Shown: positions 25,801-28,907 of the stretch, one piece after another
How the letters are laid out: every line of letters begins with the position of its first letter
Position numbering within the stretch: the stretch's first letter is position 1
Source of the DNA: a virus
DNA: 45,182 bases
IMG/VR virus record: IMGVR_UViG_3300004448_000031
Coordinates: 1-45,182 of that record
Strand: one strand, 5' to 3'
Notes under the pieces: model-generated
What the model was told of the DNA's origin: nothing
What the model saw: the letters and a program-made list of their open reading frames with translations, nothing else
Database searches by the model: none
Position numbers and translations under genes: made by a program

Positions 25801-27645
25801 TATAAGAGATTCCGTATTGATGGGGATATTACTGATGGTCCATTCACGATGGGTGAAGCAGTTCAGAAACAGGGTGATGCCACTATAACTGGTACAGTAT
25901 ATCAATTCCATGAAGATGAAAATTATAAGTATCTGGATGTTGAAGTTACAGCAGGAACCTGGCAAATCTCTGATATTATTGAAGGTCAGGCAAATACTAC
26001 TACGGCAACGTTGAGTTCAATTGAAGATAGACTACATGTTATTAAACTTGTAGGTGATTTTACTGATAATATTCCTTTCCTTGGTTATACTTCTGGTCAA
26101 ACAGCACAACCTACAGCATTCTTGAAAACTGAAGCAGCAGTTCTTGATAATTCTGGTGGTAGATTGACTGTAGATACTGAGACATTATTGGGTGTCTTTG
26201 ATAAAACCGCTGTTGTATATGGCGGCACAACTGACTTATACCTTGAAGTTCAGTCATATCAAGGACTCGACGTTACAATTGGAGATAGAATTATCTCGGG
26301 TGGTTATGTTCGCTTGGGTGTAAATAGTGCCGCTGATTTCACTGTAGGCAATTATGTTTACAAGTATGTTGGTGGTAAGGATGCTAGTAAGCGAGCTATT
26401 ATTACAGGAGTTGATACTGTCAGTAACTATGTTTATATTGCGCCTATTGATGGGGATTTCGCAATCACCGAACAAATCGCAGACTTTGGTACTGGTGGAG
26501 GAGGTGTAAATTATGAAGCACTTGCAACAATATCTACAAAAATCACTGTTGCGGGTGGAGCATCAGCTAGAATTAATAACATCACTGCTGTTGGTATTAA
26601 TAAGCGTCTCTTCTTAAATGAAATTGTTGGAACTTGGACTGCAAATGATTACGTTATTGCCGCTGACAATTATAAGTCGGTAATTCTAGATCTTGTCAAT
26701 TCAAATGCTCGCGTCAAGAGAGCATCTAAAGGATTTGATGGTATAGAAACTACCTTCAATCTTACTATCAATAACGGAACATCATATTTACCTGACCCTG
26801 CTGGTCATATGTTAATCTTTATCAATGGTATTTTACAACCTCCTGGTGCAGGTAATGCATATAATGCATTCTCCGATAAGATTCAGTTCGCTGAACCTCC
26901 TGATATCGGATCTACCTTTACGGGATTCTATGTTGGTAAATTGAGACAACTGGATAATATTGGATTTGAGTTTGATTCTTTACGCCAATCATTTAACCTC
27001 AAGAGAGATGAGGTGTTCTATTCATTGACACTTACAGATGGTGTTAGATCTAGTACCATCAGACCAGAAAATAATATCATTGTCTCCTTGAATGGTGTTA
27101 TTCAAGAACCTGGAGTTGGTTTTAGTATTGTTGGTTCGAGGATTATCTTCTCTGAAATTCCTCGCGTGGGTTCCACATTCGTAGCATTCTCATATGTTGG
27201 TTCTGAAGCTGACGTTGATGCCTCGGAAGTTGTTCCTCCTATCGAACCAGGCGATTTCCTTTCTATTGAAGGTGAAACTGAGGACCGCGAGGTTGCAGTT
27301 ATTGAGTCGTCTAACTCGTTGATTACATTCGATTATCTTGGGTCTGTATTCGGACAAAATGCCGAAGCTACAGCAGTTCTTACTAGTGGATTTATTGAAA
27401 CCGTTAGCATTACTGCACCAGGTTCTGGTTATACTTCACGACCTGTCGTGAGAGTTGACTCTATTAGTGGATTCAACGCACAGATTAAGGCAATCGTAGG
27501 TATTTCTACAGTGGAAGTTAATTCTGGTGGTAGTAGTTACAAGAATCCTGATGTGTTAGTTGAAAGTGAAGTTCCTGATGACTGGACAGCACCAAATCTC
27601 GCTGATTACGGTGAAGAGATTATCGATCCTGAAGTCCTTCCATAA
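7831..27645 (+). CDS. 7: Giant gp7-like baseplate wedge protein with nested domains
   Basis: This single 6,604-residue frame (about 0.7 MDa) occupies 44% of the window. It lies where T4 has gene 7, and two gp7 motifs are present with T4 spacing inside each: FYETKGTEFSIAYLFKLLYG (692-711) and WKDILIRNVHPASF (3481-3494). Domains in order: two 'FDG...P' beta modules (133-290), eight Gly-x-x-Tyr repeats (321-608), gp7 motif 1, a split YHYH domain (1050-1116 and 1388-1545), an EF-hand loop (1606-1617), a beta-propeller-like region (1826-2207), LamG 1 (2224-2430), a degenerate cupredoxin-like segment (about 2864-2950), gp7 motif 2, LamG 2 (4050-4370), helical repeats (4399-5105), a carbohydrate-binding-like domain (5547-5851) and two 'NGxxQxP' beta modules near the end. 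It has no signal or membrane segment. It likely forms baseplate wedges and carries their decorations. The ATG at 7831 follows gene 6 by four bases with no ribosome site. Confidence 0.85.
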   Translation: MSINKVSQAIPNQLPGFIGSEYELFSKFIEYYYKSQEKTGLGQNILNNFLNYLDIDKLDVDILDGKTKVSQVIGTTDDVISVENVEVFLEENGSILIGDEVIFYEKSQSSPNISLGPGISYDQVKLKWVELQSPLRLFDGTTRSFELTSQDRPIVPPSAKHLIVRIYNEYLIPDVDFTVDNGNIVFTTAPRAVVPADSEELSSINFLSGFVENSIATLDNISPSFGDGVKEFRITNNSLPYIPESDEYILAYYDNELLVPKKDFVFDKDLFIFRNFAPLSGRSLTLLSIEAPIPSFGSGASAYARIDDNGALTAVKINNTGSEYRFANPPKITVNSTGDVGLGGAAEALINGIKNLQLLSGGRGYSETNPPIVNIESPTLADSVDASIKATVVDGSISQLDLESSGSGYTFIPRITFKQPGGAEVGPVTIVDGSISGAIPIISEGEGYGTPPLIYIDAPTGSNPINPSFTTVITDGKLTGVVINNRGQGYTTTPRIKLIQPTGAQILESVIDIDGRLTSIELLDGGNGYEDVPSVYIIDSGTGTGATAVASIFNGRITDINITNFGSGYDSSNPPVVLIQSPPEGQASCEIGVNEITGFAVLQSGRNYNKAQFIGCARASSGITSYDEEGNAVFSANTAAATAEVGAEVKCLDALFIKRLLDKYVEQYLPDVPELDYKSIDVRTSIKTIKRFYETKGTEFSIAYLFKLLYGETVDVSYPKDQIIKPSAATWSINTILRATLVSGDPRNIQDALISQSADIADVNVQDASALVENYIAINTSNTTIYELVLSEETIAGSFIVPYKTKLAEPLDGETSIITVDSTIGWPERNGEFVIGTTEVVRYKEKSLNQFIECTRNFAGSIGADPKVWDSATEVTSNFRVYLNKGTLQEVVMNIVGIVDAQRTNLTDSGSYYLPGDKLTVAKLGGTSQESLLTTWLYNVKKLISISGITFGGDNNQSATVTCNNPHGVLVGDQVTIYGANPIIYNGTFEVTSRDSDLVFQYLLPQPALVAPQGNILVSVDLNKGKSTDTAINKNISVYTTNVLNSFFNDNYVYVASTGIPNYNIGPFPGSALLPGNQRKLNRFPKSTTTISTKSLIAPGPIGTWVNGVSVWSYKSVLSKTFGPLTSIGIVNAGKNYDAASPPSLTISDGGGSGAAATVVVNGSISDISVDTPGSGYTSSPLISIVGGGGSGAAATAIITKGQVSNILITNGGSGYTSQPFITIVGGEGTGATGTASVRGPIKEVNISSQGSSYTSQPTVSLSSGSGAVAQAIINNGRIISVAIISAGSGYTTAPEVQIQGVGFGAEARAIIDTAGENAGRVTSIELLNRGINYVQGTTVITLVSVGSEAQFDANVFQWTYNLQESATFDSSQGAVFEGYNNQYGGEYAHLSNPQRLRFILGDNLVSTNGVITEASLESNNDHSPIIGWAFDGTPIYGPYGYEDPTDQSSNVIRISTSYRLKSDLVLSSSNPSPVRTEGSLLSVDPAGTFVEDYEYVFGLGALDQYNGRFCKTPEFPDGTYCYFVTIDSTEAGNATYPYIIGPSFNSIVDNLNLSESAIQQNIPTGVVRYRDPYENVDIDVERTPNASTNSLTLEDGTLLLFDVEDENRDGIISQDETDDPDQILEEPPLQIYDYFPKVKTDSKVDIEVETISKFENASVTGFVIENAGVSYQVDDKLIFDNSETGGSGASARVSKIKGESITSYDFEYKNSENYGVIQTSVPHNLIIGDSIFVDYTENIETTNKQFVVRQLKGIETINITQSGSGYNEDIPPTIIIDGDGVSGELEAVVDSVGSVSKVTIVNSGNGYTTNPRVILSHPQVFKKSDYYITSISNEDDVIINDTFISESKESYICGKTTDSSGDTIAIISKLSVSGVSEWNKTLKLSSGLAYTEFQSIYVENKTIWVVGINKPNAAILDAYNPDIIICKYTESNDGLSATLEWQRAYAGISGGTRSDNVTKILRYGTDSLIISGYTNTNSTNPYDGFIAVIDSAGTFSVKRKLTSNTQNEKVLDIILGSDGQPYFLMETSTGVAEADKDLVFGKALVGISSIDISWIRKVSNNVYSLLNPSIAIDEFDELYVSATLQLKSNDINRESFWVGKFKSSDGVSIWSYSYAVPGRDINLVPRAKIDIFGHLNLVYTRVDNTTEKQTVANVKIDYKGKILTHTVNSFTENNVEGIVAETLNVDNSGDVYIGGQTYWNRNEGIFEFDTDLSDTTGHHTMTTLGLNGSIAVDGTGGYLKIYGFQTGQSSTWENSAAKIPGSSLGNNLGGDFTIDFLIYKDDDNSNADTLNADYNTLLAIGDGEDTTGGVWLYYNTDGSANEGRLELVVTDNTNKFSGGVAAVSSQTGLFANDTWQLISLTKTENLFKAYVNGIEVISGTVANTQLGSKDIHFGNAPGFTTSGAFNSDNQGQFFLDDIRIRNRYVLPTAPTDFGNPLALPVADAVPLAYTWTDTTWFTEQQDRYDLIAYNGFVLKTDKNSDATRLGVTAAGANTQLGWTRTAVTPVTENAITMVNVGYSLGDPGLQSLDYSEVATTMTENTTTVTYSRDIWSSRTATIPSPGSQKLKVEASVADRYYFKTFNTVKIDNIQELTINQGFNFTVGSKLELRTGSTFVNSGYITSVDSTNNKVYLAVNNNSWTNDTNIGNLATVQFNEQSTYGLVGIIPSDINDILYTFPQVVNTTPGTFDIDLSTYDAPSIIGGTNNLDEFAHFKDYADDDYSIRIDEVSGSSAFVVGSVVNVSSGDVSYNSAYSTIQITNLTGVTKITLIANLSKILQVTAVSNSDSVYVISDSLHYLTVGQQMFIDGNPTRTVNSLTYDEYDGSFPVERVISPIEFTYKLPTVAVSSPADSAALVNFFIKSPVLKMYYGHQYLFDLSHSSLVGGNLSFSKDPLYKLEYSFNSIERVGTPGVTGGGAPTPTVKLKVEQDVITNISYYFDPSRTGADSPVIGDSYLDVTFSPYVGTFVVTDTSGGTITSGDNVFEFKLLNQPEGAATILNSTYTTSSKKAVGSIGDIRIVNSGGFYNKLPIINTIQSTRNIERVSINAPGTEYAVNTYSGVPISGDGEGGLVEIVVADGTDDEGGAIPGQIQRVTVTSPGKGYTTATIDIESISGILGAGLTGSGAELEVVIPSFGTGASIFTLGTEIGKIKNLKNNNFGFDYPHDYTLRPEISFPINAQLTNTSILDNIAVTDPGSGYTQAPTVVITGGGGSGAIAEATIKNGRLSTIEVKDPGSGYSSEPTVQLKSSFNYTVNQDLGLLQFAFPHGIQNGAEITLAVVDIGDGAELPIASGAVGRLTTTNTYYAIAGAANSLEDDQLKIAITSANAELGDALSFVNPGTGRQQVLTFSFGGAAVGNVITSTFLEGELVYQGDALETATATGYVSTNSGWQVGPRILKIVDYTGTFNLNNSVTGVISKSSGNISDLKIARGVLEVGPITKTTGQFIDDVGKPSEIVQKIQDSYYYQDFSYAVKSSVSISEWKDILIRNVHPASFKVFGELSINEFTTIPNKVTDFELTKSVELANEAIVPNIQNFTLVEPIYEDFNNSEILFRQKRLTSSENILTSVVQRIDDVSNLFDGVRTAFPLTVNNGQSVIANANQLMVILNGVVQTPDTSFQIQSDSIVFAEAPQPPASVKYVNVEISQIATISIEFTSISGIFPLVGNSINGVSSGSRLTVTSVVGNTIFGFFTEGTQFLASELVLGNVTGFSALFASSTAVVNNGLFIFGESIKNLTGDIATVEDVNLEKGAETPVAKLRYTVGISTTDLEVIATDSDLNNPAAVPSDAFVVGDNYQIGSEIVEVNSITTNSESTTINVTRAQLGTTSLQHQENSPFYGTNITITNDLILSKTTGTYQSTPGLFDIQLNDVIIASQSGVVARITSTAPYTDPTTLEVVEQVEISEGSTFFGLLFDRIASITYPNVVIDDVSRSQVSIVEFGDNVTDFNSKFPENENVNHYVIPYDTASGALTEGEYIRNYKLEFGNESGNFTDNEDLSVRKLSLTNEFGNGFFSVGQTIRTRDTKAEVIGFNQAQSLVYLGKVGNSLTSGTDAHTVNFNAGAQINTYNKKYGSGSLALSKGTDVHAFVSGTADSISDGSLTYTAATGTTYDPFTGVLLLEIGSHALTTSDTVTITDNTLTFTCGSDNNTNNYTYPRSSDPASGSARAISAVTATTITVNVGAIPIDEYLDIATSSNFGFGTGEFTVECYIKTTTIAAGTKVICDFRSAVGDAAAQLVLNGNTIQYNRTNGGITINGTTTLLVDTWYHVAVSRTAGVVRLYLDGVQQGTDTADVTNYGTTRPLYIGSDYTGSNNFAGYIDEFRVSNIGRYATAFTPRNGMFQGDTNTKLLLHFDESQGATSVQDWSGTEDFTKGEFFNNDAIKATTDANGSAVVAGFTGNSHRYLDAATLLEKNKNFIAKETVYLLTQQYPSLTIPGGNVNCEDDIEDIVQSIVEDLRNGSNNHIWDAAALYVDRTDLNAITLNHVETEIDETVWAYNKVGDIIPYIVNNVLWSVSGSHGVSQFTDTTLTDSDNTVYSQFTPTGATYDSATGEMVLTIGSHTLTTSDQISIAAGGLTFTCSSDNNETQHSYPRIDDPFYNKVLAITAVAATTITVNVGISPEGQRYTHVFVSASSNSISKLNYTTGDCADVKTTADNLLDIVIDTLTNANLATPVDHLGTITRVAPTVEFIGATVDEYLEVPFDGDYVLNDSDTLYTNKIDESTQYRFRDAANLIRYNRTAIVDKAAADMISRYPDLSLDMPRNTDGSGSGTERCKQDLGLILDGIAGDIENGGNKKTLTAGKFYLGNNNEIQHVRLQLFQSVYAHERLGFYSKQAITGDLTSANTTALIIGDWGITNDAGDCANVQSAIDTLVTQINDLIAPTGADFATAADRLYFNKEYIASEATGLTDAEFTYILNGITYRAFDYPGVGTAGKTKCERDLKLILLSAISDLQTGGTNSTIEAIELYLTANLSIDHIEEQLTSTIFAIERLRALGISAIENVLYNAGTVVSAGQYAAVHTSESAYRDAISVTDIEPVKAKFGELIDIAVKILSPAGIKGRYAAQQILFNKNYYKTELALTINSEFGVGTWVYDDYVDGIIDNLSHDFVITDVTSANTQQSRRISVTKQGVISELQFTSGAGYRTTPTVTVPAPVSGGVTATATAVLEESGLIDTITINTGGSGFDMPPVVTMTGSNVPNDGITATISGGVVDSLTYDGRVFDADDFIGFGSGTEVTDSGSAIGSVGGFKTGVRHIKFGAASGTREATVSDTNTENLDTIRVYVIAGTGSNGASAPGDNEDLKFQYSTNQGGTWTDAATLIYGGSNGGAANYTNFSTLTPVTVAVPVAAKTEATRFRIIQPTYTDGFLYDHYAVTRLGLASNSKKFEGTVTLSFANSPSDSGTTVDPTATFSTLRALENIIITERGRGYVPATPPTVTISGGNPDTAATITNVNVVLDTARFAKGETVTSSGGGTATVLEDVESVIFIGSITGTLFADADTLTGGTSGTVADINASGVGAEFDYYTNVGNIQTFADARLITSPIEGEFSTTNLFTNPEAFQVNWGQTRTTYAANTAVSPDGTLTADKLRATADNDTHITFRDYALSSSNTFDDGSLTFDNASNSFDEGSFSEGESQTYTISTFIKKGEYENVRYDVTLDIGTAGQQRLFFDIDLNNGDIGSIFQPEGGIIVKNRELLTVKEITVNTRTAMTGTYTGVTGSSIGGLGGVFDIVIDHENAPNTAVITITDGGSEWILDSEILIDGVSIGGVSGQDNLTFQVATTEPTGVSVIPYGNGWFRVYATIEFSFGFSSIRNQIIMRGPTNNPTFAGNGNDGIYLWGAKLNKGSFDAYTSVGGEVFYSNSEYNAKRYTLEVLESYLESALDGTLTSPAPQSTFLAFDNATWRAGYETDPFLRIARENIDFFRQQLDNATYYVSITQNSGIVVPSKEYGITYVPPGISGGLGRADFFYGLYSDTNAEIKRVNVNEAKIAKVYKRFRIDGDITDGPFTMGEAVQKQGDATITGTVYQFHEDENYKYLDVEVTAGTWQISDIIEGQANTTTATLSSIEDRLHVIKLVGDFTDNIPFLGYTSGQTAQPTAFLKTEAAVLDNSGGRLTVDTETLLGVFDKTAVVYGGTTDLYLEVQSYQGLDVTIGDRIISGGYVRLGVNSAADFTVGNYVYKYVGGKDASKRAIITGVDTVSNYVYIAPIDGDFAITEQIADFGTGGGGVNYEALATISTKITVAGGASARINNITAVGINKRLFLNEIVGTWTANDYVIAADNYKSVILDLVNSNARVKRASKGFDGIETTFNLTINNGTSYLPDPAGHMLIFINGILQPPGAGNAYNAFSDKIQFAEPPDIGSTFTGFYVGKLRQLDNIGFEFDSLRQSFNLKRDEVFYSLTLTDGVRSSTIRPENNIIVSLNGVIQEPGVGFSIVGSRIIFSEIPRVGSTFVAFSYVGSEADVDASEVVPPIEPGDFLSIEGETEDREVAVIESSNSLITFDYLGSVFGQNAEATAVLTSGFIETVSITAPGSGYTSRPVVRVDSISGFNAQIKAIVGISTVEVNSGGSSYKNPDVLVESEVPDDWTAPNLADYGEEIIDPEVLP
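8791..9654 (+). repeat. Eight Gly-x-x-Tyr beta repeats, array 1 (giant protein)
   Basis: Residues 321-608 of the giant hold GSEY, GRGY, GSGY, GEGY, GQGY, GNGY, GSGY and GRNY at intervals of about 35-45 residues. Each is followed by a Pro and a beta strand of the form P-x-[IV]-x-[IVL]. This looks like a beta-solenoid or a chain of small beta hairpins. Confidence 0.75.
9904..9978 (+). other. gp7 signature motif 1
   Basis: Residues 692-716 match a stretch of T4 gp7 as I recall it (FYSTKG.E.S..FLFK.LY, then an acidic strand): F-Y-x-T-K-G-x-E-x-S, then LFK-x-LY. It is followed by PKDQIIKPSAATW, also typical of cyanophage homologues. Confidence 0.7.
10978..11178 (+). other. YHYH domain, N-terminal half (giant protein)
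   Basis: Residues 1050-1116 contain VYVASTGIPNYNIGPFPG and an IGTWVNGVSVW strand with Asn-Gly at 1107-1108, as in the first half of YHYH domains. The second half begins only about 270 residues later. Confidence 0.6.
11206..11850 (+). repeat. Gly-x-x-Tyr repeats, array 2, inserted in the YHYH domain
   Basis: Residues 1126-1340 carry repeats of the type GSGYTSxPxxxIxGGGGSGAxA about every 38 residues. A 28-base segment is repeated exactly at 11278-11305 and 11392-11419 (offset 114 bases, 38 codons), so this array expanded recently by tandem duplication or was homogenised. Confidence 0.8.
11992..12465 (+). other. YHYH domain, C-terminal half (giant protein)
   Basis: Residues 1388-1545 contain IIGWAFDGTPIYGPYGY, then LDQYNGRFCKTPEFPDGTYC and YPYIIGP, the hallmark strands of the YHYH family. 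The name-giving Tyr-His-Tyr-His tetrad is reduced to YAHL at 1388-1391. Confidence 0.75.
12646..12681 (+). other. EF-hand-type calcium-binding loop (giant protein)
   Basis: Residues 1606-1617 read DENRDGIISQDE, a full match to the 12-position EF-hand loop (acidic/Asn at 1, 3 and 5, Gly at 6, Ile at 8, Glu at 12). It lies between the YHYH domain and the next beta region, as a lone loop. Confidence 0.6.
13306..14451 (+). other. Beta-propeller-like region (giant protein)
   Basis: Residues about 1826-2207 show recurring blade-like endings ESYICGKT, SLIISGYT, ELYVSATL and DVYIGGQT, each followed by a short loop and strands ending in aromatic residues, about 60-120 residues apart. SBBP- or PQQ-type propellers have this pattern. 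The number of blades cannot be fixed by eye. Confidence 0.45.
14500..15120 (+). other. LamG-like (concanavalin A-like) domain 1 (giant protein)
   Basis: Residues about 2224-2430 follow the LamG/laminin-G pattern: GGDFTIDFLIYK, TWQLISLTKTENLFKAYVNG, then FFLDDIRIRN. Such jelly-roll domains bind glycans or proteins. Confidence 0.65.
16420..16680 (+). other. Degenerate cupredoxin-like segment (giant protein)
   Basis: Residues about 2864-2950 (YYGHQYLFDLSHSSLVGGNL ... ISYYFDPSRTG) resemble the cupredoxin-like pattern seen in the two downstream proteins (G.TY.F..SDSSN.GHPL ... LYYYC..H..M), but the His and Cys-His-Met ligand positions are not preserved. Confidence 0.35.
18271..18312 (+). other. 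gp7 signature motif 2
   Basis: Residues 3481-3494 read W-K-x3-I-R-x-V-H-P-x2-F, with the same spacing as T4 gp7 as I recall it (WKSDVIRFVHPVGF). A 'SYYYQDFSYAVKSS' type strand precedes it, as in gp7. It marks the second half of the gp7 core. Confidence 0.7.
19978..20940 (+). other. LamG-like domain 2, split by an inserted module (giant protein)
   Basis: Residues about 4050-4370. The first strands (KYGSGSLALSKG) and the rest (EYLDIATSSNFGFGTGEFTV, WYHVAVSRTAGVVRLYLDG, YIDEFRVSNIGRY) form a classic LamG domain, but about 95 foreign residues (20092-20376) separate them. Confidence 0.75.
20092..20376 (+). repeat. Inserted 'SDNN-YPR' beta module, copy 1
   Basis: Residues about 4088-4182 contain TYDPFTGVLLLEIGSHALTT, then LTFTCGSDNN, YPR and ATTITVNVG. 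The same module recurs at about 21430-21690 with most of these positions identical. Confidence 0.75.
21025..23145 (+). repeat. Alpha-helical repeats, three full and one partial (giant protein)
   Basis: Units begin near 21025, 21985, 22480 and 22996 with patterns such as DAATLLEKNKNFIAKE, DAANLIRYNRTAIVDK, TAADRLYFNKEYIASE and YAAQQILFNKNYYKTE. Each full unit continues with C-x-x-D-[IL], a DL..G.N turn, a His-containing helix and a 'GDCA.V...D.L' helix. These are the only long helices in the giant. Copy 1 is interrupted by the beta module below. Confidence 0.7.
21430..21690 (+). repeat. Inserted 'SDNN-YPR' beta module, copy 2
   Basis: TYDSATGEMVLTIGSHTLTT, LTFTCSSDNN, YPR and ATTITVNVG repeat copy 1 (20092-20376). 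Here the module sits inside the first helical repeat, between its AAxLL-type helices and its GDCADVK helix. Confidence 0.75.
24469..25384 (+). other. Carbohydrate-binding-like beta-sandwich, split (giant protein)
   Basis: Residues about 5547-5851 match a sandwich common in marine phage spikes: NLFTNPEAF, SPDGTLTADKLRAT, YTISTFIKKGEY, then GNGWFRVYATI and GIYLWGAKLNKGSFDAY. About 85 residues (24910-25170) of another Gly-rich beta module are inserted before the GNGWFRV strand. Confidence 0.55.
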
Positions 27646-27647
27646 CA

Positions 27648-27655
27648 TATAAATA
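27648..27655 (+). promoter_or_regulatory. Late promoter TATAAATA
   Basis: This is an exact copy of the T4 late consensus TATAAATA, two bases after the stop of the giant gene and 17 bases before the ATG of the 408-residue protein. It gives the genes downstream of the giant their own late transcription start. Confidence 0.8.
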
Positions 27656-27672
27656 ACTAAAAACCTACAACG

Positions 27673-28899
27673 ATGACAAAACAATCACTTGGTTTAGGTA
27701 CTACAGCAAATGACAACACGGGGGATACCCTCCGTGTTGGTGGTGATAAAATTAATGATAACTTTGATGAAATTTACACTGCTTTTGGTAACGGAACTAA
27801 TCTAACACTTAACGTTAGTAATGCTGCAACAAACCAAGTGTTGAAGTATAACGGAAGCAGCTTTGTACCTGGAGATCTGGGTCTTCTAACAACGGCACTA
27901 GATGTAAATAATAATATTATTACATCATCTAGTAATGGAAATGTTTCTTTATCTCCGAATGGCACTGGGGATGTGAGGATTATTGCAGGTTCTGTTACTT
28001 CAACTTTTGAGGGTGCTGATGGAACAGTAGATTTTCCTACAAAAATTAAATATATTAACGAATACACTAGTCTTGGTGTAGCTCCTGCAGCAGCAACTTA
28101 TACTGGTTATTTCTTTACTGTTGATGGTGATGATAATCCATATGTCAATATCAATGTAACTACAGGTGGTGTTGGTGATACTGCAGCGAAGTTGGCAACG
28201 GAATATTCAAGTATTGATTTTTTAAGTGACGTAGATACAACAACTACTGCACCGACTAATGACCAAGTATTAAAGTGGAGTGCTTCTTCTAGTAAGTGGA
28301 TTCCTCAAGACGACCAGTCTGGTCTCACCGCATTAAATTTATTCCAAACTGTTACTGGTGATACTGGCAGTACTACTGCAAATACAGGAACCGACACATT
28401 AATTATTGCAGGTGGTAGTGATATTACTACCGCAGTAGTTGGCGACACTTTAACAATTAATTTTTCTGGAGTTGTTCCAAGCACATTGGATACTCTATCT
28501 AATGTCGATATGACTAGTTTGGTGCAAGGTGATAGTTTCTATTATAATGGTACAAATTGGGTTAGAAGTCAAAGTCCTTTAACTTGGTTTGAATTAGGTT
28601 CTAATGGATTCAACCACTTCACTTTCAGTGGCGCTGGATTTCCAGTCACACAAGACGACCCAACTATTTACGTTTATAGAGGATTTACTTACGCCTTTGA
28701 TAATAGTTCAAATGGCGCAAGTCATCCATTTAGAATTCAATCAACAACAGGACTTTCTGGAAATCCATACACGACTGGTCAGTCTGGTAATGGCACTTCA
28801 GTTCTTTATTGGACTGTTCCCATGGATGCTCCTACAACACTGTATTATCAGTGTACAGTACACGCCGCCATGGCTGGCACTATCGTCGTAGTAAACTAA
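27673..28899 (+). CDS. Virion structural protein with C-terminal cupredoxin-like domain
   Basis: This is a 408-residue protein. The N-terminus (LGLGTTANDNTGDTLRVGGD, then INDNFDEIYTAFG) is a widespread opening of cyanophage structural proteins. The middle carries repeated 'LS(D/N)VD ... W.P' units (DFLSDVDTTTTAPTNDQVLK, then DTLSNVDMTSLVQGD), suggesting a short fibrous, probably trimeric shaft. The last 85 residues look like a cupredoxin: YVYRGFTYAFDNSS, SHPF with His351, then YYQCTVHAAM with Cys394, His397 and Met400. The Cys-x2-His-x2-Met spacing is that of amicyanin-type blue copper sites. Whether copper is bound is unknown. It lies directly behind a late promoter and eight bases before the next gene. 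No signal peptide is present, so it acts in the virion rather than as an exported electron carrier. Confidence 0.8.
   Translation: MTKQSLGLGTTANDNTGDTLRVGGDKINDNFDEIYTAFGNGTNLTLNVSNAATNQVLKYNGSSFVPGDLGLLTTALDVNNNIITSSSNGNVSLSPNGTGDVRIIAGSVTSTFEGADGTVDFPTKIKYINEYTSLGVAPAAATYTGYFFTVDGDDNPYVNINVTTGGVGDTAAKLATEYSSIDFLSDVDTTTTAPTNDQVLKWSASSSKWIPQDDQSGLTALNLFQTVTGDTGSTTANTGTDTLIIAGGSDITTAVVGDTLTINFSGVVPSTLDTLSNVDMTSLVQGDSFYYNGTNWVRSQSPLTWFELGSNGFNHFTFSGAGFPVTQDDPTIYVYRGFTYAFDNSSNGASHPFRIQSTTGLSGNPYTTGQSGNGTSVLYWTVPMDAPTTLYYQCTVHAAMAGTIVVVN
28640..28896 (+). other. Cupredoxin-like domain with complete ligand set
   Basis: Residues about 323-408 of the 408-residue protein. His351 lies in SHPFRIQS, and Cys394, His397 and Met400 lie in CTVHAAM. 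All four type-1 copper ligand positions are filled. Confidence 0.6.
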
Positions 28900-28907
28900 T
28901 AAAGTAA

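Noticed and set aside
7831-27645. The giant frame as an assembly artefact joining several genes
   Set aside because: There is no stop in 6,604 codons, codon use is even, the reading frame continues through recognisable domains, and no late promoter or ribosome site is seen inside. Collapse or expansion of near-identical repeats cannot be excluded without reads.
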